Below the pieces are notes generated by a model that was given only the letters and a program-made list of their open reading frames with translations, made no database searches and was not told the DNA's origin. The translations under genes and the position numbers were made by a program. Shown here piece after piece: positions 55,002 to 62,641 of a stretch of DNA of 64,000 nucleotides. How positions within the stretch are numbered: the stretch's first letter is position 1; each line of letters begins with the position of its first letter. The stretch covers positions 280,153-344,152 of the forward strand of contig NZ_VZDO01000004.1 of the NCBI RefSeq assembly GCF_008802405.1. The letters are read 5' to 3'. The DNA comes from Plantimonas leprariae. Its GTDB lineage: Bacteria; Pseudomonadota; Alphaproteobacteria; Rhizobiales; Rhizobiaceae.

Positions 55002-55188
55002 GATAGCGTTCCCGGTAACTCCTCGAATCAGGTTGATATGGCGGTCGAGCCGCGCTGTCGGAAGGCGTCGTGTCGGACCCAACCGTGCTCTTGTCACCAC
55101 CTGTTACCCTTCGTCCCATGCCAGCCGGGTCGATTGGAAGCGCGAACAGGAGCGGCGATGCCAGACATGGGCGCGCCTTCGTGTCCTT

Positions 55189-55314
55189 TCAAAGATCGCC
55201 TGTTTCGTCGATCCGTGATGGGGGGCGACCTGCGACGAGAAGCTCGCGAACCCATGTTGTCGTGTAGGTGACGAAGACAAACAGAAGGACACAGCCAAAA
55301 TAGAGAAGCGGCAT
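55189..55314 (-). CDS. 41-residue single-helix membrane peptide (not recognised)
   Basis: Minus-strand frame MPLLYFGCVLLFVFVTYTTT, then WVRELLVAGRPPSRIDETGDL. One transmembrane helix, residues 2-22. GGAG lies seven bases before ATG 55314. Small single-helix proteins are easily missed; the ribosome site and position between two paralogous genes make it plausible, but it is not confirmed. Confidence 0.45.
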   Translation of the reverse strand: MPLLYFGCVLLFVFVTYTTTWVRELLVAGRPPSRIDETGDL

Positions 55315-55432
55315 CGGACGGCTCCAGGTTGTGAAGCGTCAGATTATGCACCTGAGGGTTGCATAGCCTCGTACGATGTCGCTTGCATTTGAGCGATCTG
55401 CCATCTCCCGCCCGCTCAACGGCGGCATATCG

Positions 55433-55774
55433 TCAGCGCTGCGGCACCAGTTGGGTACGATTGTTCTGGCCCACGATCGGGATGCTCCGGCCGCGAAGGC
55501 CGGCAGTCGGCAGACCGCCGTTGCGGATCAGCTCTTCAGCCGAGGTCGACGGAGCGCCTTGCTCGGTACGGCGCACGCTTGGAGGCCGCCGGTTTTCTTC
55601 AGCCGCGATGCGGCTCTTCAGAGCCTTGATGCGGTTGCGGTTCGCGGCATCGCGCTGTGCCGGCGTCTGCTGCTGAACGGGGGCGGGAGCCTCGTAGGTT
55701 TGCGCCAGAACCGCCTCAGCGCTTCCGAGGCAGGCGAGCAGCGCGCCGAGCACGATCAGTTTGCGCGTGGTCAT
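55433..55774 (-). CDS. small secreted protein, LVPQR-ending family
   Basis: A 113-aa protein with a signal peptide (MTTRKLIVLGALLACLGSAE, ending near VLAQ). The mature part has a QQQTPAQRDAANRNRIKALK helix, SRIAAEENRRPPSVRRTEQG, and the shared end NNRTQLVPQR. It resembles the protein encoded at 54672-55001 in signal peptide, basic helix and C-terminus. GGAGAC precedes ATG 55774. Function unknown; secretion to the periplasm is inferred. Confidence 0.65.
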   Translation of the reverse strand: MTTRKLIVLGALLACLGSAEAVLAQTYEAPAPVQQQTPAQRDAANRNRIKALKSRIAAEENRRPPSVRRTEQGAPSTSAEELIRNGGLPTAGLRGRSIPIVGQNNRTQLVPQR

Positions 55775-55954
55775 GCATGTCTCCGCCGTCGCTCCGCGCG
55801 AACGGCTACCACGCCTGCCGACATCCGTCACTGTCCACGCTGGGCGGGGGGCAGGCGTCGGCGGATCGCGAGGGCGATCGGATAGCCGCCGGATACGATT
55901 TCCAGCGGCAGGCAAAGCTTACGTCTCGGGGCATTGCTAGAAATGAGTGGGTGC

Positions 55955-56030
55955 TGGCGACCCCGGCAGGATTCGAACCTGCGACCATCGGCTTAGAAGG
56001 CCGGTGCTCTATCCTCTGAGCTACGGGGCC
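55955..56030 (-). tRNA. tRNA-Arg (TCT)
   Basis: Minus-strand cloverleaf, GGCCCCGTAGCTCAGAGG at the 5' end, CCA encoded (55955-55957). The anticodon loop CTTCTAA gives anticodon TCT, and GGTTCGAATCC is the T loop. It lies just downstream of the NDUFS4-like gene. Confidence 0.95.
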
Positions 56031-56054
56031 GGATCGGCGCGCCGGCTTCGACCG

Positions 56055-56360
56055 TCAGTGCGTCCAGGGCTGGCGTCGATCGTAGCGGAAGTTGTCGGAA
56101 TAGGAAATCTTCCGGCGCGAGGCTTCCTTGGGTTCCTCGACGCGATACTCGAACCCGTGCTTTTCCGCGAAAGCCACCGCCTGCTCCTTCGAGGCGAAGC
56201 TCATGACGATCTGCGAGTGCATGTCGGTCGAGGACTGATAACCCATCAGCGGCTCGATACGTAGCCGGTCTTCGGGTTCGAAGGAAAGGCGCCAGTCTTT
56301 CGTGCGGGCTTGACCCGACTGCATTGCGGTGCGGGCCGGGCGGAAGATGCGGGCCACCAT
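56055..56360 (-). CDS. NDUFS4-like accessory subunit of complex I (ETC_C1 family)
   Basis: A 101-aa protein matching the NADH dehydrogenase accessory family known from mitochondria (NDUFS4, PF04800). Features are VARIFRPARTAMQSGQARTK at the N-terminus, DWRLSFEPEDR, PLMGYQSSTDMHSQI and FASKEQAVAFAEKHGFEYRV. It binds at the peripheral arm in mitochondria and in alphaproteobacteria such as Paracoccus. It sits between tRNA-Arg and tRNA-Pro, away from nuo genes, the usual alphaproteobacterial pattern. Confidence 0.88.
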   Translation of the reverse strand: MVARIFRPARTAMQSGQARTKDWRLSFEPEDRLRIEPLMGYQSSTDMHSQIVMSFASKEQAVAFAEKHGFEYRVEEPKEASRRKISYSDNFRYDRRQPWTH

Positions 56361-56401
56361 TTCGATTTCTCCTGACGCCTTCCGACCTGCGATCGAGTTC
56401 G

Positions 56402-56478
<77 letters not shown>

Positions 56479-56495
56479 TGCCTCGCGACCGGAGG

Positions 56496-56524
56496 GATTT
56501 GCGGCTTTCCGCGCTTCCGGTCAA
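56496..56524 (-). promoter_or_regulatory. probable promoter of tRNA-Pro
   Basis: On the minus strand, -35 TTGACC (56519-56524), 17 bases, -10 CAAATC (56496-56501), ending 18 bases before the tRNA 5' end. Confidence 0.5.
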
Positions 56525-56789
56525 GGGCTGCATGCTGCCAACTATCGGCTCCGTTCGATTACCACGATCTGGCCAGCCATCGCCGCGGCGAAACGCCGGA
56601 CCGCTTCACCCTTGCATGGCCATCCTGAAGTTTCTGATCACGCTCATCTGGGTACGCGATTACTGAGCCGGCTACCGGGTGGGGATATCTTGTGTGCGCG
56701 GCGACACGGCGCGCCGATTTTGTTGCTCACTGAGTTGCAGTCGGATGCGAGATGACGCAAATCCTGGTGTGTCGGTATTGGGTTGCGTT
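56525..56789. other. intergenic stretch without a recognisable gene
   Basis: With the tRNA-Pro promoter region this makes a 311-base gap before the HTH gene. I see only a 16-codon plus-strand frame at 56616 without a ribosome site. The lower-GC part around 56680-56760 probably holds the HTH promoter, but no clear -35/-10 pair stands out. Confidence 0.5.
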
Positions 56790-57056
56790 ATGGTCCGCCA
56801 GTCGAAGATACGGTTCGAGGATCGTTGCCTCAGCCGCGTTCTCCAGCGTTTGCGTGTTGAGAAAGGCCTGACGCTCGCGGCGGTCGCAACACATCTCGAA
56901 ACGAGTTACCAGCAGATCCAGAAGTACGAGACGAACGCGAACCGGGTGATGTTCACGACGTTTCTCGGCCTGGCGAAAGCGCTGGGATGCACTCCGCAGG
57001 AGTTGCTGCAGGAGGTCGAAGCCGAAATGGCGTCCGCTTCCGGCCAAGCCAACTGA
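56790..57056 (+). CDS. XRE-family helix-turn-helix regulator
   Basis: An 88-aa single-domain Cro/CI-type DNA-binding protein. The helix-turn-helix covers KGLTLAAVATHLETSYQQIQ KYE, near residues 23-45, followed by ITFLGLAKALGC-like helices (here MFTTFLGLAKALGCTPQEL). I choose ATG 56790 because the family starts close to the RLRVEKG segment; the frame is open further upstream. Between tRNA-Pro and tRNA-Thr. Its target is unknown. Confidence 0.82.
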   Translation: MVRQSKIRFEDRCLSRVLQRLRVEKGLTLAAVATHLETSYQQIQKYETNANRVMFTTFLGLAKALGCTPQELLQEVEAEMASASGQAN

Positions 57057-57115
57057 CCTAGCTTTTAGCGGCCAGCGTCGACGAAACCGCTCGAACGGAC
57101 CTTCCACGAAGTCGG

Positions 57116-57187
57116 TGCCGGTTGAGGGGATTGAACCCCCGACCTTCGGTTTACAAAACCGCTGCTCTACCGCTGAGCTAAACCGGC
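57116..57187 (-). tRNA. tRNA-Thr (TGT)
   Basis: Minus-strand cloverleaf, GCCGGTTTAGCTCAGCGG at the 5' end; acceptor GCCGGTT pairs with AACCGGC. The anticodon loop TTTGTAA gives anticodon TGT. CCA is not encoded: CCG follows the discriminator A at 57116. Confidence 0.93.
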
Positions 57188-57209
57188 GCTGGCGAGGCTT
57201 TAGCACGAC

Positions 57210-57233
57210 TTTCCGCCTCCGGGGAGGCGGAAA
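57210..57233. repeat. perfect 11-bp inverted repeat between tRNA-Thr and rbsK
   Basis: TTTCCGCCTCC (57210-57220), GG, GGAGGCGGAAA (57223-57233). A perfect palindrome around a two-base centre, about 128 bases before rbsK and 22 bases upstream of tRNA-Thr. No T-run follows on either strand, so it is not an ordinary terminator; it may be a regulator binding site. Confidence 0.6.
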
Positions 57234-57360
57234 CGGATAGGCCGCTCCTCGCGGCGTCGCGGGTCATCGCGCTCGTTCGCGGCCGGCGGCACGGCTTGCG
57301 GGTGGATATCGGATGGCGGATGGTCCGGCGAAGCATTCGACGCCTTCCGAGGAGAGAATC

Positions 57361-58269
57361 ATGACGCAGCGCATCGCCGTGATCGGCTCCAATAACATGG
57401 ACCTCGTCACCTATGTCGATCGCGTTCCGGCGGCCGGCGAGACCATCGAGGCGCCGAGCTTCGAGATCGGGTTCGGGGGCAAGGGGGCGAACCAGGCTGT
57501 CGCGGCGTCTCGCCTCGGCAGCGCTGTGCTGATGCTGTCGAAGGTCGGCGAGGACGGGTTCGGCGACCAGCAACTCCGCAACTTCGAGGCCAACGGCATC
57601 GATACGAGCCATGTCGGGCGCGTGCCGGACGTTTCCTCGGGCGTCGCGCCGATCTTCGTCGAGCCGTCGGGCGAGAACCGCATCGTTATCGTGAAGGGCG
57701 CCAACGCGCATCTCGGCCCGGAGGACGTCGATGCCGCAGCTTCCGATCTGAAGAGCTGCGGACTCATCCTCCTGCAACTCGAGACGCGGTTGGACACGGT
57801 CTACCGTGCAATCGAGTTCGGCCGGCGCAACGACGTGCCGACGCTGCTGAACCCGGCGCCCGCGGCCGATCTCGACCTCGCGCGCATCCGGGACGTTGCC
57901 TTCCTCGTGCCGAACGAGACCGAGCTCGCGCTTCTGACGGGCATGCCGACCGACGGGCTGGAGGCCTGCGAGGCGGCGGCCCAGCGGCTCATCGCCGAGG
58001 GTGTCGGCACGGTCATCGTCACGATGGGCGCCCGCGGAGCGCTTCTCGTGGAGCGGGAGCGAACCGCCGCGATCAAGCCGTTTCCGGTGGACCCGGTCGA
58101 TACGACGGGAGCGGGCGATGCTTTCATCGGCTCCTTCGCGCACTTCTATCTCGCGACCCGCGAAGTCGAGCCCTCGCTGAACCTCGCGGCGCGCTATGCC
58201 GCCCAGTCGACCCTGAAGCGCGGCACGCAGAAGTCCTATCCGACGGCCGAGGAATTCGCCGCGTTCTGA
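57361..58269 (+). CDS. rbsK: ribokinase (PfkB family)
   Basis: Phosphorylates D-ribose to ribose 5-phosphate. The product is 302 aa. The N-terminal IGSNNMDLVTYVDRVPAAGE and GFGGKGANQAVAASRLG are ribokinase signatures, and the PfkB motif DTTGAGDAFIGSFAHF near residues 241-256 has the catalytic Asp. A good ribosome site (GAGGAGAG) precedes ATG 57361. No ribose transporter is adjacent, so the true sugar could differ, but ribokinase is the best match. Confidence 0.9.
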   Translation: MTQRIAVIGSNNMDLVTYVDRVPAAGETIEAPSFEIGFGGKGANQAVAASRLGSAVLMLSKVGEDGFGDQQLRNFEANGIDTSHVGRVPDVSSGVAPIFVEPSGENRIVIVKGANAHLGPEDVDAAASDLKSCGLILLQLETRLDTVYRAIEFGRRNDVPTLLNPAPAADLDLARIRDVAFLVPNETELALLTGMPTDGLEACEAAAQRLIAEGVGTVIVTMGARGALLVERERTAAIKPFPVDPVDTTGAGDAFIGSFAHFYLATREVEPSLNLAARYAAQSTLKRGTQKSYPTAEEFAAF

Positions 58270-58357
58270 TCGCGCGTCGTCTCGCAACCTGTCGCGGACG
58301 CTTGTGCGCGGCCGGACACGGCTTACCTAACCGTCACCAACATCAGGAGGATCGGCC

Positions 58358-58765
58358 ATGGACGTCGCGAAGTTTCCCGTGACTCATACGGACGAGGAGT
58401 GGCGGCGGAAGCTGACGCCGGAGCAGTACGCCGTGATGCGCGGGCACGGCACCGAACGGCCGGGAAGCTGCGCCCTGAACTACGAGAAGCGCGAGGGCAG
58501 CTTCGCCTGCGCCGGCTGCGACCAGCCTCTGTTCGTCTCCAACCGCAAGTTCGAGAGCGGCACCGGCTGGCCAAGCTTCAACGATCCGGTCGAAGGTTCG
58601 GTGGAAACGACGGTCGACCGCAGCTACGGCATGGTACGCACGGAAGTGCATTGCAGCCGCTGCGGCAGCCATCTCGGCCACGTGTTCCCGGACGGACCGC
58701 CGCCGACCGGCCTGCGCTACTGCATCAACGGCGTCGCGATGAACTTCCAGGCGGCCGCGGCCTGA
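58358..58765 (+). CDS. msrB: peptide-methionine (R)-S-oxide reductase
   Basis: Repairs methionine-R-sulphoxide in oxidised proteins. The product is 135 aa. The zinc site has Cys51/Cys54 and Cys99/Cys102. The catalytic Cys122 is in RYCINGVAMNF, and SGTGWPSF is the conserved substrate loop. AGGAGG lies upstream of ATG 58358. Monocistronic between rbsK and rirA. Confidence 0.96.
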   Translation: MDVAKFPVTHTDEEWRRKLTPEQYAVMRGHGTERPGSCALNYEKREGSFACAGCDQPLFVSNRKFESGTGWPSFNDPVEGSVETTVDRSYGMVRTEVHCSRCGSHLGHVFPDGPPPTGLRYCINGVAMNFQAAAA

Positions 58766-58817
58766 GTTGAAGCCGACCTCCTTAGGCGGACGCGCGACTT
58801 AATTTCGCCACCTCTTT

Positions 58818-58836
58818 CCTTGGAATGTTTCTAAGG
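58818..58836. promoter_or_regulatory. imperfect palindrome overlapping the putative rirA promoter
   Basis: CCTTGGAA (58818-58825), TGT, TTCTAAGG (58829-58836): 8-bp arms with one mismatch, directly before a -10-like TATAAC (58837-58842). Its place fits an operator, possibly for autoregulation by RirA or Irr; it is not a close match to the rhizobial iron-responsive box that I can assert. Confidence 0.45.
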
Positions 58837-58879
58837 TATAACGGTGCCGGCAAAAGCCCGGCATCGTGGAGGCGAGTCG

Positions 58880-59341
58880 ATGCGTCTGACGCGGCAAACG
58901 AACCATGCGATCCGCATACTCATGTATTGCGCGTTGCGGGGCGAAGCCTTGAGCCGCGTCGCGGAGATCGCGTCGGCTTACACGGTTTCCGAACTGTTCC
59001 TGTTCAAGATTCTCCAGCCGCTGGTCGAGGCCGGCTTCATCGAAACGGTGCGCGGCCGCAACGGCGGCATCCGCCTGCGCAAGCCCGCCGAGGACATCAC
59101 GCTGCGGGCGGTGGTGGAAGCGACGGAAGAGAACTTCGCGCTGGCCGAATGTTTCGAGACCGGCGTCAGCGATTGCCCGCTGATCGGCGATTGCGGCCTG
59201 AACGCCGTGCTGCACGAGGCGCTCGAAGCCTTCCTCGGCGCGCTCGCCAGACACACGATCGCCGATCTGGTGGCGGATAAGGCATCGCTCGGCATCCGGC
59301 TCGGCTTTCCGCTACCCCGCCCGGTGCTGCTGAACGCCTGA
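58880..59341 (+). CDS. rirA: Rrf2 family iron-responsive regulator RirA
   Basis: [4Fe-4S]-containing repressor of iron-uptake genes in Rhizobiales, acting when iron is replete. The product is 153 aa. The winged helix starts MRLTRQTNHAIRILMYCA, and SELFLFKILQPL plus VRGRNGGIRL form the recognition and wing region. The three cluster cysteines are at 91, 99 and 105 (AECFETGVSDCPLIGDC), the positions known for RirA. GGAGG precedes ATG 58880, against the longer frame from 58844. An imperfect palindrome lies at the promoter. Confidence 0.93.
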   Translation: MRLTRQTNHAIRILMYCALRGEALSRVAEIASAYTVSELFLFKILQPLVEAGFIETVRGRNGGIRLRKPAEDITLRAVVEATEENFALAECFETGVSDCPLIGDCGLNAVLHEALEAFLGALARHTIADLVADKASLGIRLGFPLPRPVLLNA

Positions 59342-59343
59342 AC

Positions 59344-59392
59344 TGTCGCGTCGGCATGTCGTAGTCAGCGTCGGCGGTTGTCGCTTTTGTCG
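59344..59392 (+). promoter_or_regulatory. cluster of TGTCG motifs upstream of the Rieske oxygenase gene
   Basis: TGTCG occurs at 59344, 59357, 59379 and 59388, the last two as TTGTCG direct repeats nine bases apart (59378 and 59387). The cluster lies just after the rirA stop, 170-220 bases before the oxygenase start, so it may be a binding site for a regulator of that operon. Chance in GC-rich DNA cannot be ruled out. Confidence 0.3.
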
Positions 59393-59562
59393 GCTCTTCG
59401 GCGCGGGTTTCGTTCGAGAGTCGGACATCAACGGAGTGTCGGGCGGCGGGACCGATCGAAACTCGCGCGGCGCGCCTTTCCGGTGCGAAGCCGGGCTCGG
59501 CACCGCAGCTTCGCCGGACACCGAACGGCGACGGCATCCGAATCGAGATGCGGGAGAATGGC

Positions 59563-60807
59563 ATGAACGTACGCGACGCAATGCTGGCGAAGTTCCAGCA
59601 GCGGAAGTCCGGCTACAGCCTTGATCGCGAATTCTACATCGATCCGGATTTCTACAAGCAGGACATGGAGAACATCTGGTATCGCGACTGGCTGTTCGTC
59701 GGCCACGATTGCGAGCTGCCGAAGGCCGGCAGCTACATCACGATGCAGGTCGGCGACTATCCGGTTCTCGTCGTCCGCGACGGCCAGAAGAACATCCGCG
59801 CCTTCCACAATTCCTGCCGCCATCGAGGCTCGCGCATCTGCTCGGCGGCGAAGGGAACGGCGGCGAAGCTCGTCTGCCCCTACCACCAGTGGACCTACGA
59901 GCTGGACGGCCGGCTGCTCTTCGCCCGCGACATGGGCGCTGACTTCAAGCCGGCCGAGTTCGGGCTGAAGCCGATCCACTGCGAGACGGTGGCGGGCTAC
60001 ATCTTCGTATCGCTGGCGGAAGCGCCGATGAACTTCCAGCCCGTTCGCGCCATGGTGGAGCCCTATCTCGCGCCGCATCGGCTGACGGAGGCGAAGGTCG
60101 CGTTCGAGATGACGATCGTCGAGAACGGCAACTGGAAGCTGACCTGGGAGAACAACCGAGAGTGCTACCACTGCGCCGGCAGCCATCCCGAGCTCTGCCG
60201 CACCTATCCGGAAGCGCCGGGCGCCACCGGCGTCGACGCGCACGACGATCCCGAGATCGCCGAGCACTGGCAGCGGTGCGAGGCGGCGGGCCTGCCCTCG
60301 AAGTTCGTGATGGACCAGCTCGGCCAGTTCCGCACGGCCCGCATGCCGCTGCTGCGCGACGCCGTCAGCTACACGATGTCCGGCAAAGCGGCGGTGAGTC
60401 GTCCGCTCAGCGACACGGTGCTGATGCCGAAGATCGGCACGATGCTGCTCTTCCACTATCCGTCGACCTGGAACCATGTCCTCGGCGACCATGCCGTATC
60501 CTTCCGGGTGCTGCCGAAGGGGCCGACGGAGACCGAGGTCACGACGAAGTGGCTGGTCCACAAAGATGCGAAGGAGGGGGTCGACTATTCGCTCGACGAG
60601 ATGACGAAGGTCTGGATCGCCACCAACGATCAGGACCGCCGGATCATCGAGGAGAACCAGATCGGCATCCTGTCGCCGGCCTATCGGGCAGGCCCGTATT
60701 CGGCAGTGCACGAGGGCGGCGTGATCCAGTTCGTCGAATGGTATTGCGACTTCATGGCTAGGCGCCTGCGCGGCGACCGCATGCCGCATCTCGCCGAAGT
60801 CGCCTGA
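59563..60807 (+). CDS. Rieske-type oxygenase alpha subunit, betaine demethylase-like (GbcA/Stc2)
   Basis: A 414-aa Rieske non-heme iron oxygenase. The Rieske [2Fe-2S] motif is CRHRG and CPYHQW (near 86 and 106). The mononuclear iron site is NNRECYHCAGSHPEL near 196-210, matching glycine-betaine (GbcA) and stachydrine (Stc2) demethylases, which remove a methyl group as formaldehyde. ATG 59563 has GGAG upstream; ATG 59548 is an alternative. The next gene encodes its likely reductase, 12 bases on. Confidence 0.87.
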   Translation: MNVRDAMLAKFQQRKSGYSLDREFYIDPDFYKQDMENIWYRDWLFVGHDCELPKAGSYITMQVGDYPVLVVRDGQKNIRAFHNSCRHRGSRICSAAKGTAAKLVCPYHQWTYELDGRLLFARDMGADFKPAEFGLKPIHCETVAGYIFVSLAEAPMNFQPVRAMVEPYLAPHRLTEAKVAFEMTIVENGNWKLTWENNRECYHCAGSHPELCRTYPEAPGATGVDAHDDPEIAEHWQRCEAAGLPSKFVMDQLGQFRTARMPLLRDAVSYTMSGKAAVSRPLSDTVLMPKIGTMLLFHYPSTWNHVLGDHAVSFRVLPKGPTETEVTTKWLVHKDAKEGVDYSLDEMTKVWIATNDQDRRIIEENQIGILSPAYRAGPYSAVHEGGVIQFVEWYCDFMARRLRGDRMPHLAEVA

Positions 60808-60819
60808 TCGCGGACGGCG

Positions 60820-61917
60820 GTGGAGATGGAAGGCACGGCCCTGCTGCGGCACAAGCATATCGACGACCTGCCGCAGTGGAACGACAAGGTGCAGGTGCTG
60901 GAATGCGTCGGCGTCCTGCCGGAAACGCAGGACGTGCGGACCTTCTCGTTCCAGACCCCGAGCGATAGCTGGTTCCGCTACGCGCCGGGCCAGTTCGTGA
61001 CGCTGGAACTGCCGACCGAGAACGGCATCGTCATGCGCACCTATACGCTGTCGTCCAGCCCGTCGCGGCCGCTGTCGGTCAGCGTCACGGTGAAGGCGCA
61101 GCCGGGCAGCGTCGCCGGGCGGTGGATGTTCGACAACGTGCGGGAAGGCGTGCGTCTGAAGGCCTACGGGCCGGCCGGCACGTTCACCTTCGAGCAGCAC
61201 CCGGCGGAGCGCTACCTCTTCGTCTCGGCCGGCTCCGGCGTCACACCGATGATGTCGATGACGCGATGGCTCTACGACTACGGGCGAAAAGCGGACATCA
61301 AGTTCGTCCACTGCGCCCGTTCGCCGTCCGACATCATCTTCCGTCGCGAGCTGGAACTGATGATGGAGAGGGTGCCTGAGATCGACGTCAGCTTCATCGT
61401 GGAGCGGTCCGATCCGCACGGCATCTGGACCGGCTATCGCGGCCGGCTGAACAGCTTGATGCTGGAACTGATCGCCCCCGACTATCACGATCGCGAGGTT
61501 TTCTGCTGCGGCCCGGCGCCGTTCATGCAAGGGGTGCGCGACATCCTGAACGCCTCCGGCTTCGCGATGGCGCGCTACCACGAGGAGAGCTTCCAGGCCC
61601 CGGTCGAAACGGCGGAACTGGTGCCGCAGGGCGACATCGTGCCGGAGGAGGGCAAGAGCGCCTCGATCCGCTTCACGGATGCCGGCTTCGAGGTCGAATG
61701 CGAGGAGACCGATACGATCCTCGCCATCGCGAAGGCGAACGGTCTCAACATCCCGAGCGGCTGCCAGTTCGGCGTCTGCGGCACCTGCAGGACGCGGAAG
61801 GTGTCCGGCAACGTCCACATGGTCCACAACGGCGGCATCTCCGACGAGGACGTCGCGGAGGGCTACATCCTCGCCTGCTGCTCGAAGCCGATCGGACGGG
61901 TGGAGGTCGAGGTCTGA
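60820..61917 (+). CDS. flavin/[2Fe-2S] reductase component (GbcB-like)
   Basis: A 365-aa electron-transfer protein. An N-terminal FAD-binding barrel has RYAPGQFVTLEL and MRTYTLSSSPS, the NAD domain has AGSGVTPMMSMTRWL and the CCGPAPFMQGVRD end, and a C-terminal plant-type ferredoxin has Cys motifs in GCQFGVCGTCRTRKV plus ACCSKP. It passes NADH electrons to the upstream Rieske oxygenase. The start is GTG 60820 or ATG 60826. Confidence 0.88.
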   Translation: MEMEGTALLRHKHIDDLPQWNDKVQVLECVGVLPETQDVRTFSFQTPSDSWFRYAPGQFVTLELPTENGIVMRTYTLSSSPSRPLSVSVTVKAQPGSVAGRWMFDNVREGVRLKAYGPAGTFTFEQHPAERYLFVSAGSGVTPMMSMTRWLYDYGRKADIKFVHCARSPSDIIFRRELELMMERVPEIDVSFIVERSDPHGIWTGYRGRLNSLMLELIAPDYHDREVFCCGPAPFMQGVRDILNASGFAMARYHEESFQAPVETAELVPQGDIVPEEGKSASIRFTDAGFEVECEETDTILAIAKANGLNIPSGCQFGVCGTCRTRKVSGNVHMVHNGGISDEDVAEGYILACCSKPIGRVEVEV

Positions 61918-61920
61918 GCC

Positions 61921-62592
61921 TCACTTCCCGCCGCAGCGGATGCGGTATTTCGTGGACAGCGCATCGGAGAACTTGATCCCGTCCGCCGGCACGTCGGAGT
62001 CGGCCGGAATGGCAGAGATCGTTGCCATCCACGATTTCGCGGCCTCGTCCGGTGTCGGAGCGTTCATCTCCGCACGGCAGCCGTGCGGCATGTTGCGAAC
62101 GGTCAGGTTCCGCATGTCCTTGAAGTCGAAAGCGGTGAAGTAGGTGTCGTCGAAGTTGGAGAACGACACGTCGCCCGCCTTCAGGTCGACCGGCGCCTCC
62201 GGCCGCATGGCGAAATCGAAGACGAGCTTGGCCGCCTTGGTATCCCATGAAACGCCCAAGGTCGCCGGCGCGACCATCTTCACGGCGGACGCGCCGGCAT
62301 GGACGTCGGTGTAGAAGCCCCAGCGCTCGATCGAGCCACGCACCTGCTTGCCGATCGCCGCGAGTTCGTCCTTTTCCAGCCGGCCATCGCCGTTCGCGTC
62401 GAAGTCGACTACGACGCTGGCCGAGAACATCTCGTCGAAGTGCCAGACGTTGCGTAGCGATTCGAGGTGCCCGTCGCGCGACGCCGTCACTTCGATATGC
62501 GGCTCGACGAAGACGTGCGGATGGGCCGCGGCCGTCCGCATTCCGGCGATCAGCAGGAAGGACGCGAGAATCGGGAATGGGGCGCGCGGCAT
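61921..62592 (-). CDS. DUF1007 family secreted protein
   Basis: A 223-aa protein with a signal peptide (cleavage near residue 23, AAA-HPHVF). The DUF1007 start HPHVFVEPHIEV has metal-binding-type histidines. An EF-hand-like DFDANGDGRLEKDEL lies near residues 63-77. DUF1007 proteins often accompany nickel/cobalt or zinc export systems, but none is nearby. I choose ATG 62592, with GGAAG eight bases upstream. Convergent with the reductase gene. Confidence 0.83.
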   Translation of the reverse strand: MPRAPFPILASFLLIAGMRTAAAHPHVFVEPHIEVTASRDGHLESLRNVWHFDEMFSASVVVDFDANGDGRLEKDELAAIGKQVRGSIERWGFYTDVHAGASAVKMVAPATLGVSWDTKAAKLVFDFAMRPEAPVDLKAGDVSFSNFDDTYFTAFDFKDMRNLTVRNMPHGCRAEMNAPTPDEAAKSWMATISAIPADSDVPADGIKFSDALSTKYRIRCGGK

Positions 62593-62641
62593 CGACGGCT
62601 TCCGAGGAACCGCGCCCAATCGCCCGGAAATTCCGGCCGAA

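Noticed and set aside
55094..55351. 85-codon minus-strand frame overlapping the 41-aa membrane peptide
   Set aside because: No ribosome site and no protein-like pattern; the alternative frame with GGAG and a clean helix is better.
56616..56666. 16-codon frame MAILKFLITLIWVRDY
   Set aside because: Too short, no ribosome site; could be a leader peptide, but nothing supports it.
59428..61827. 799-codon minus-strand open frame opposite the Rieske oxygenase and reductase genes
   Set aside because: Arg/Asp/His-rich translation typical of the antisense of GC-rich codons; the plus strand has complete, motif-bearing genes.
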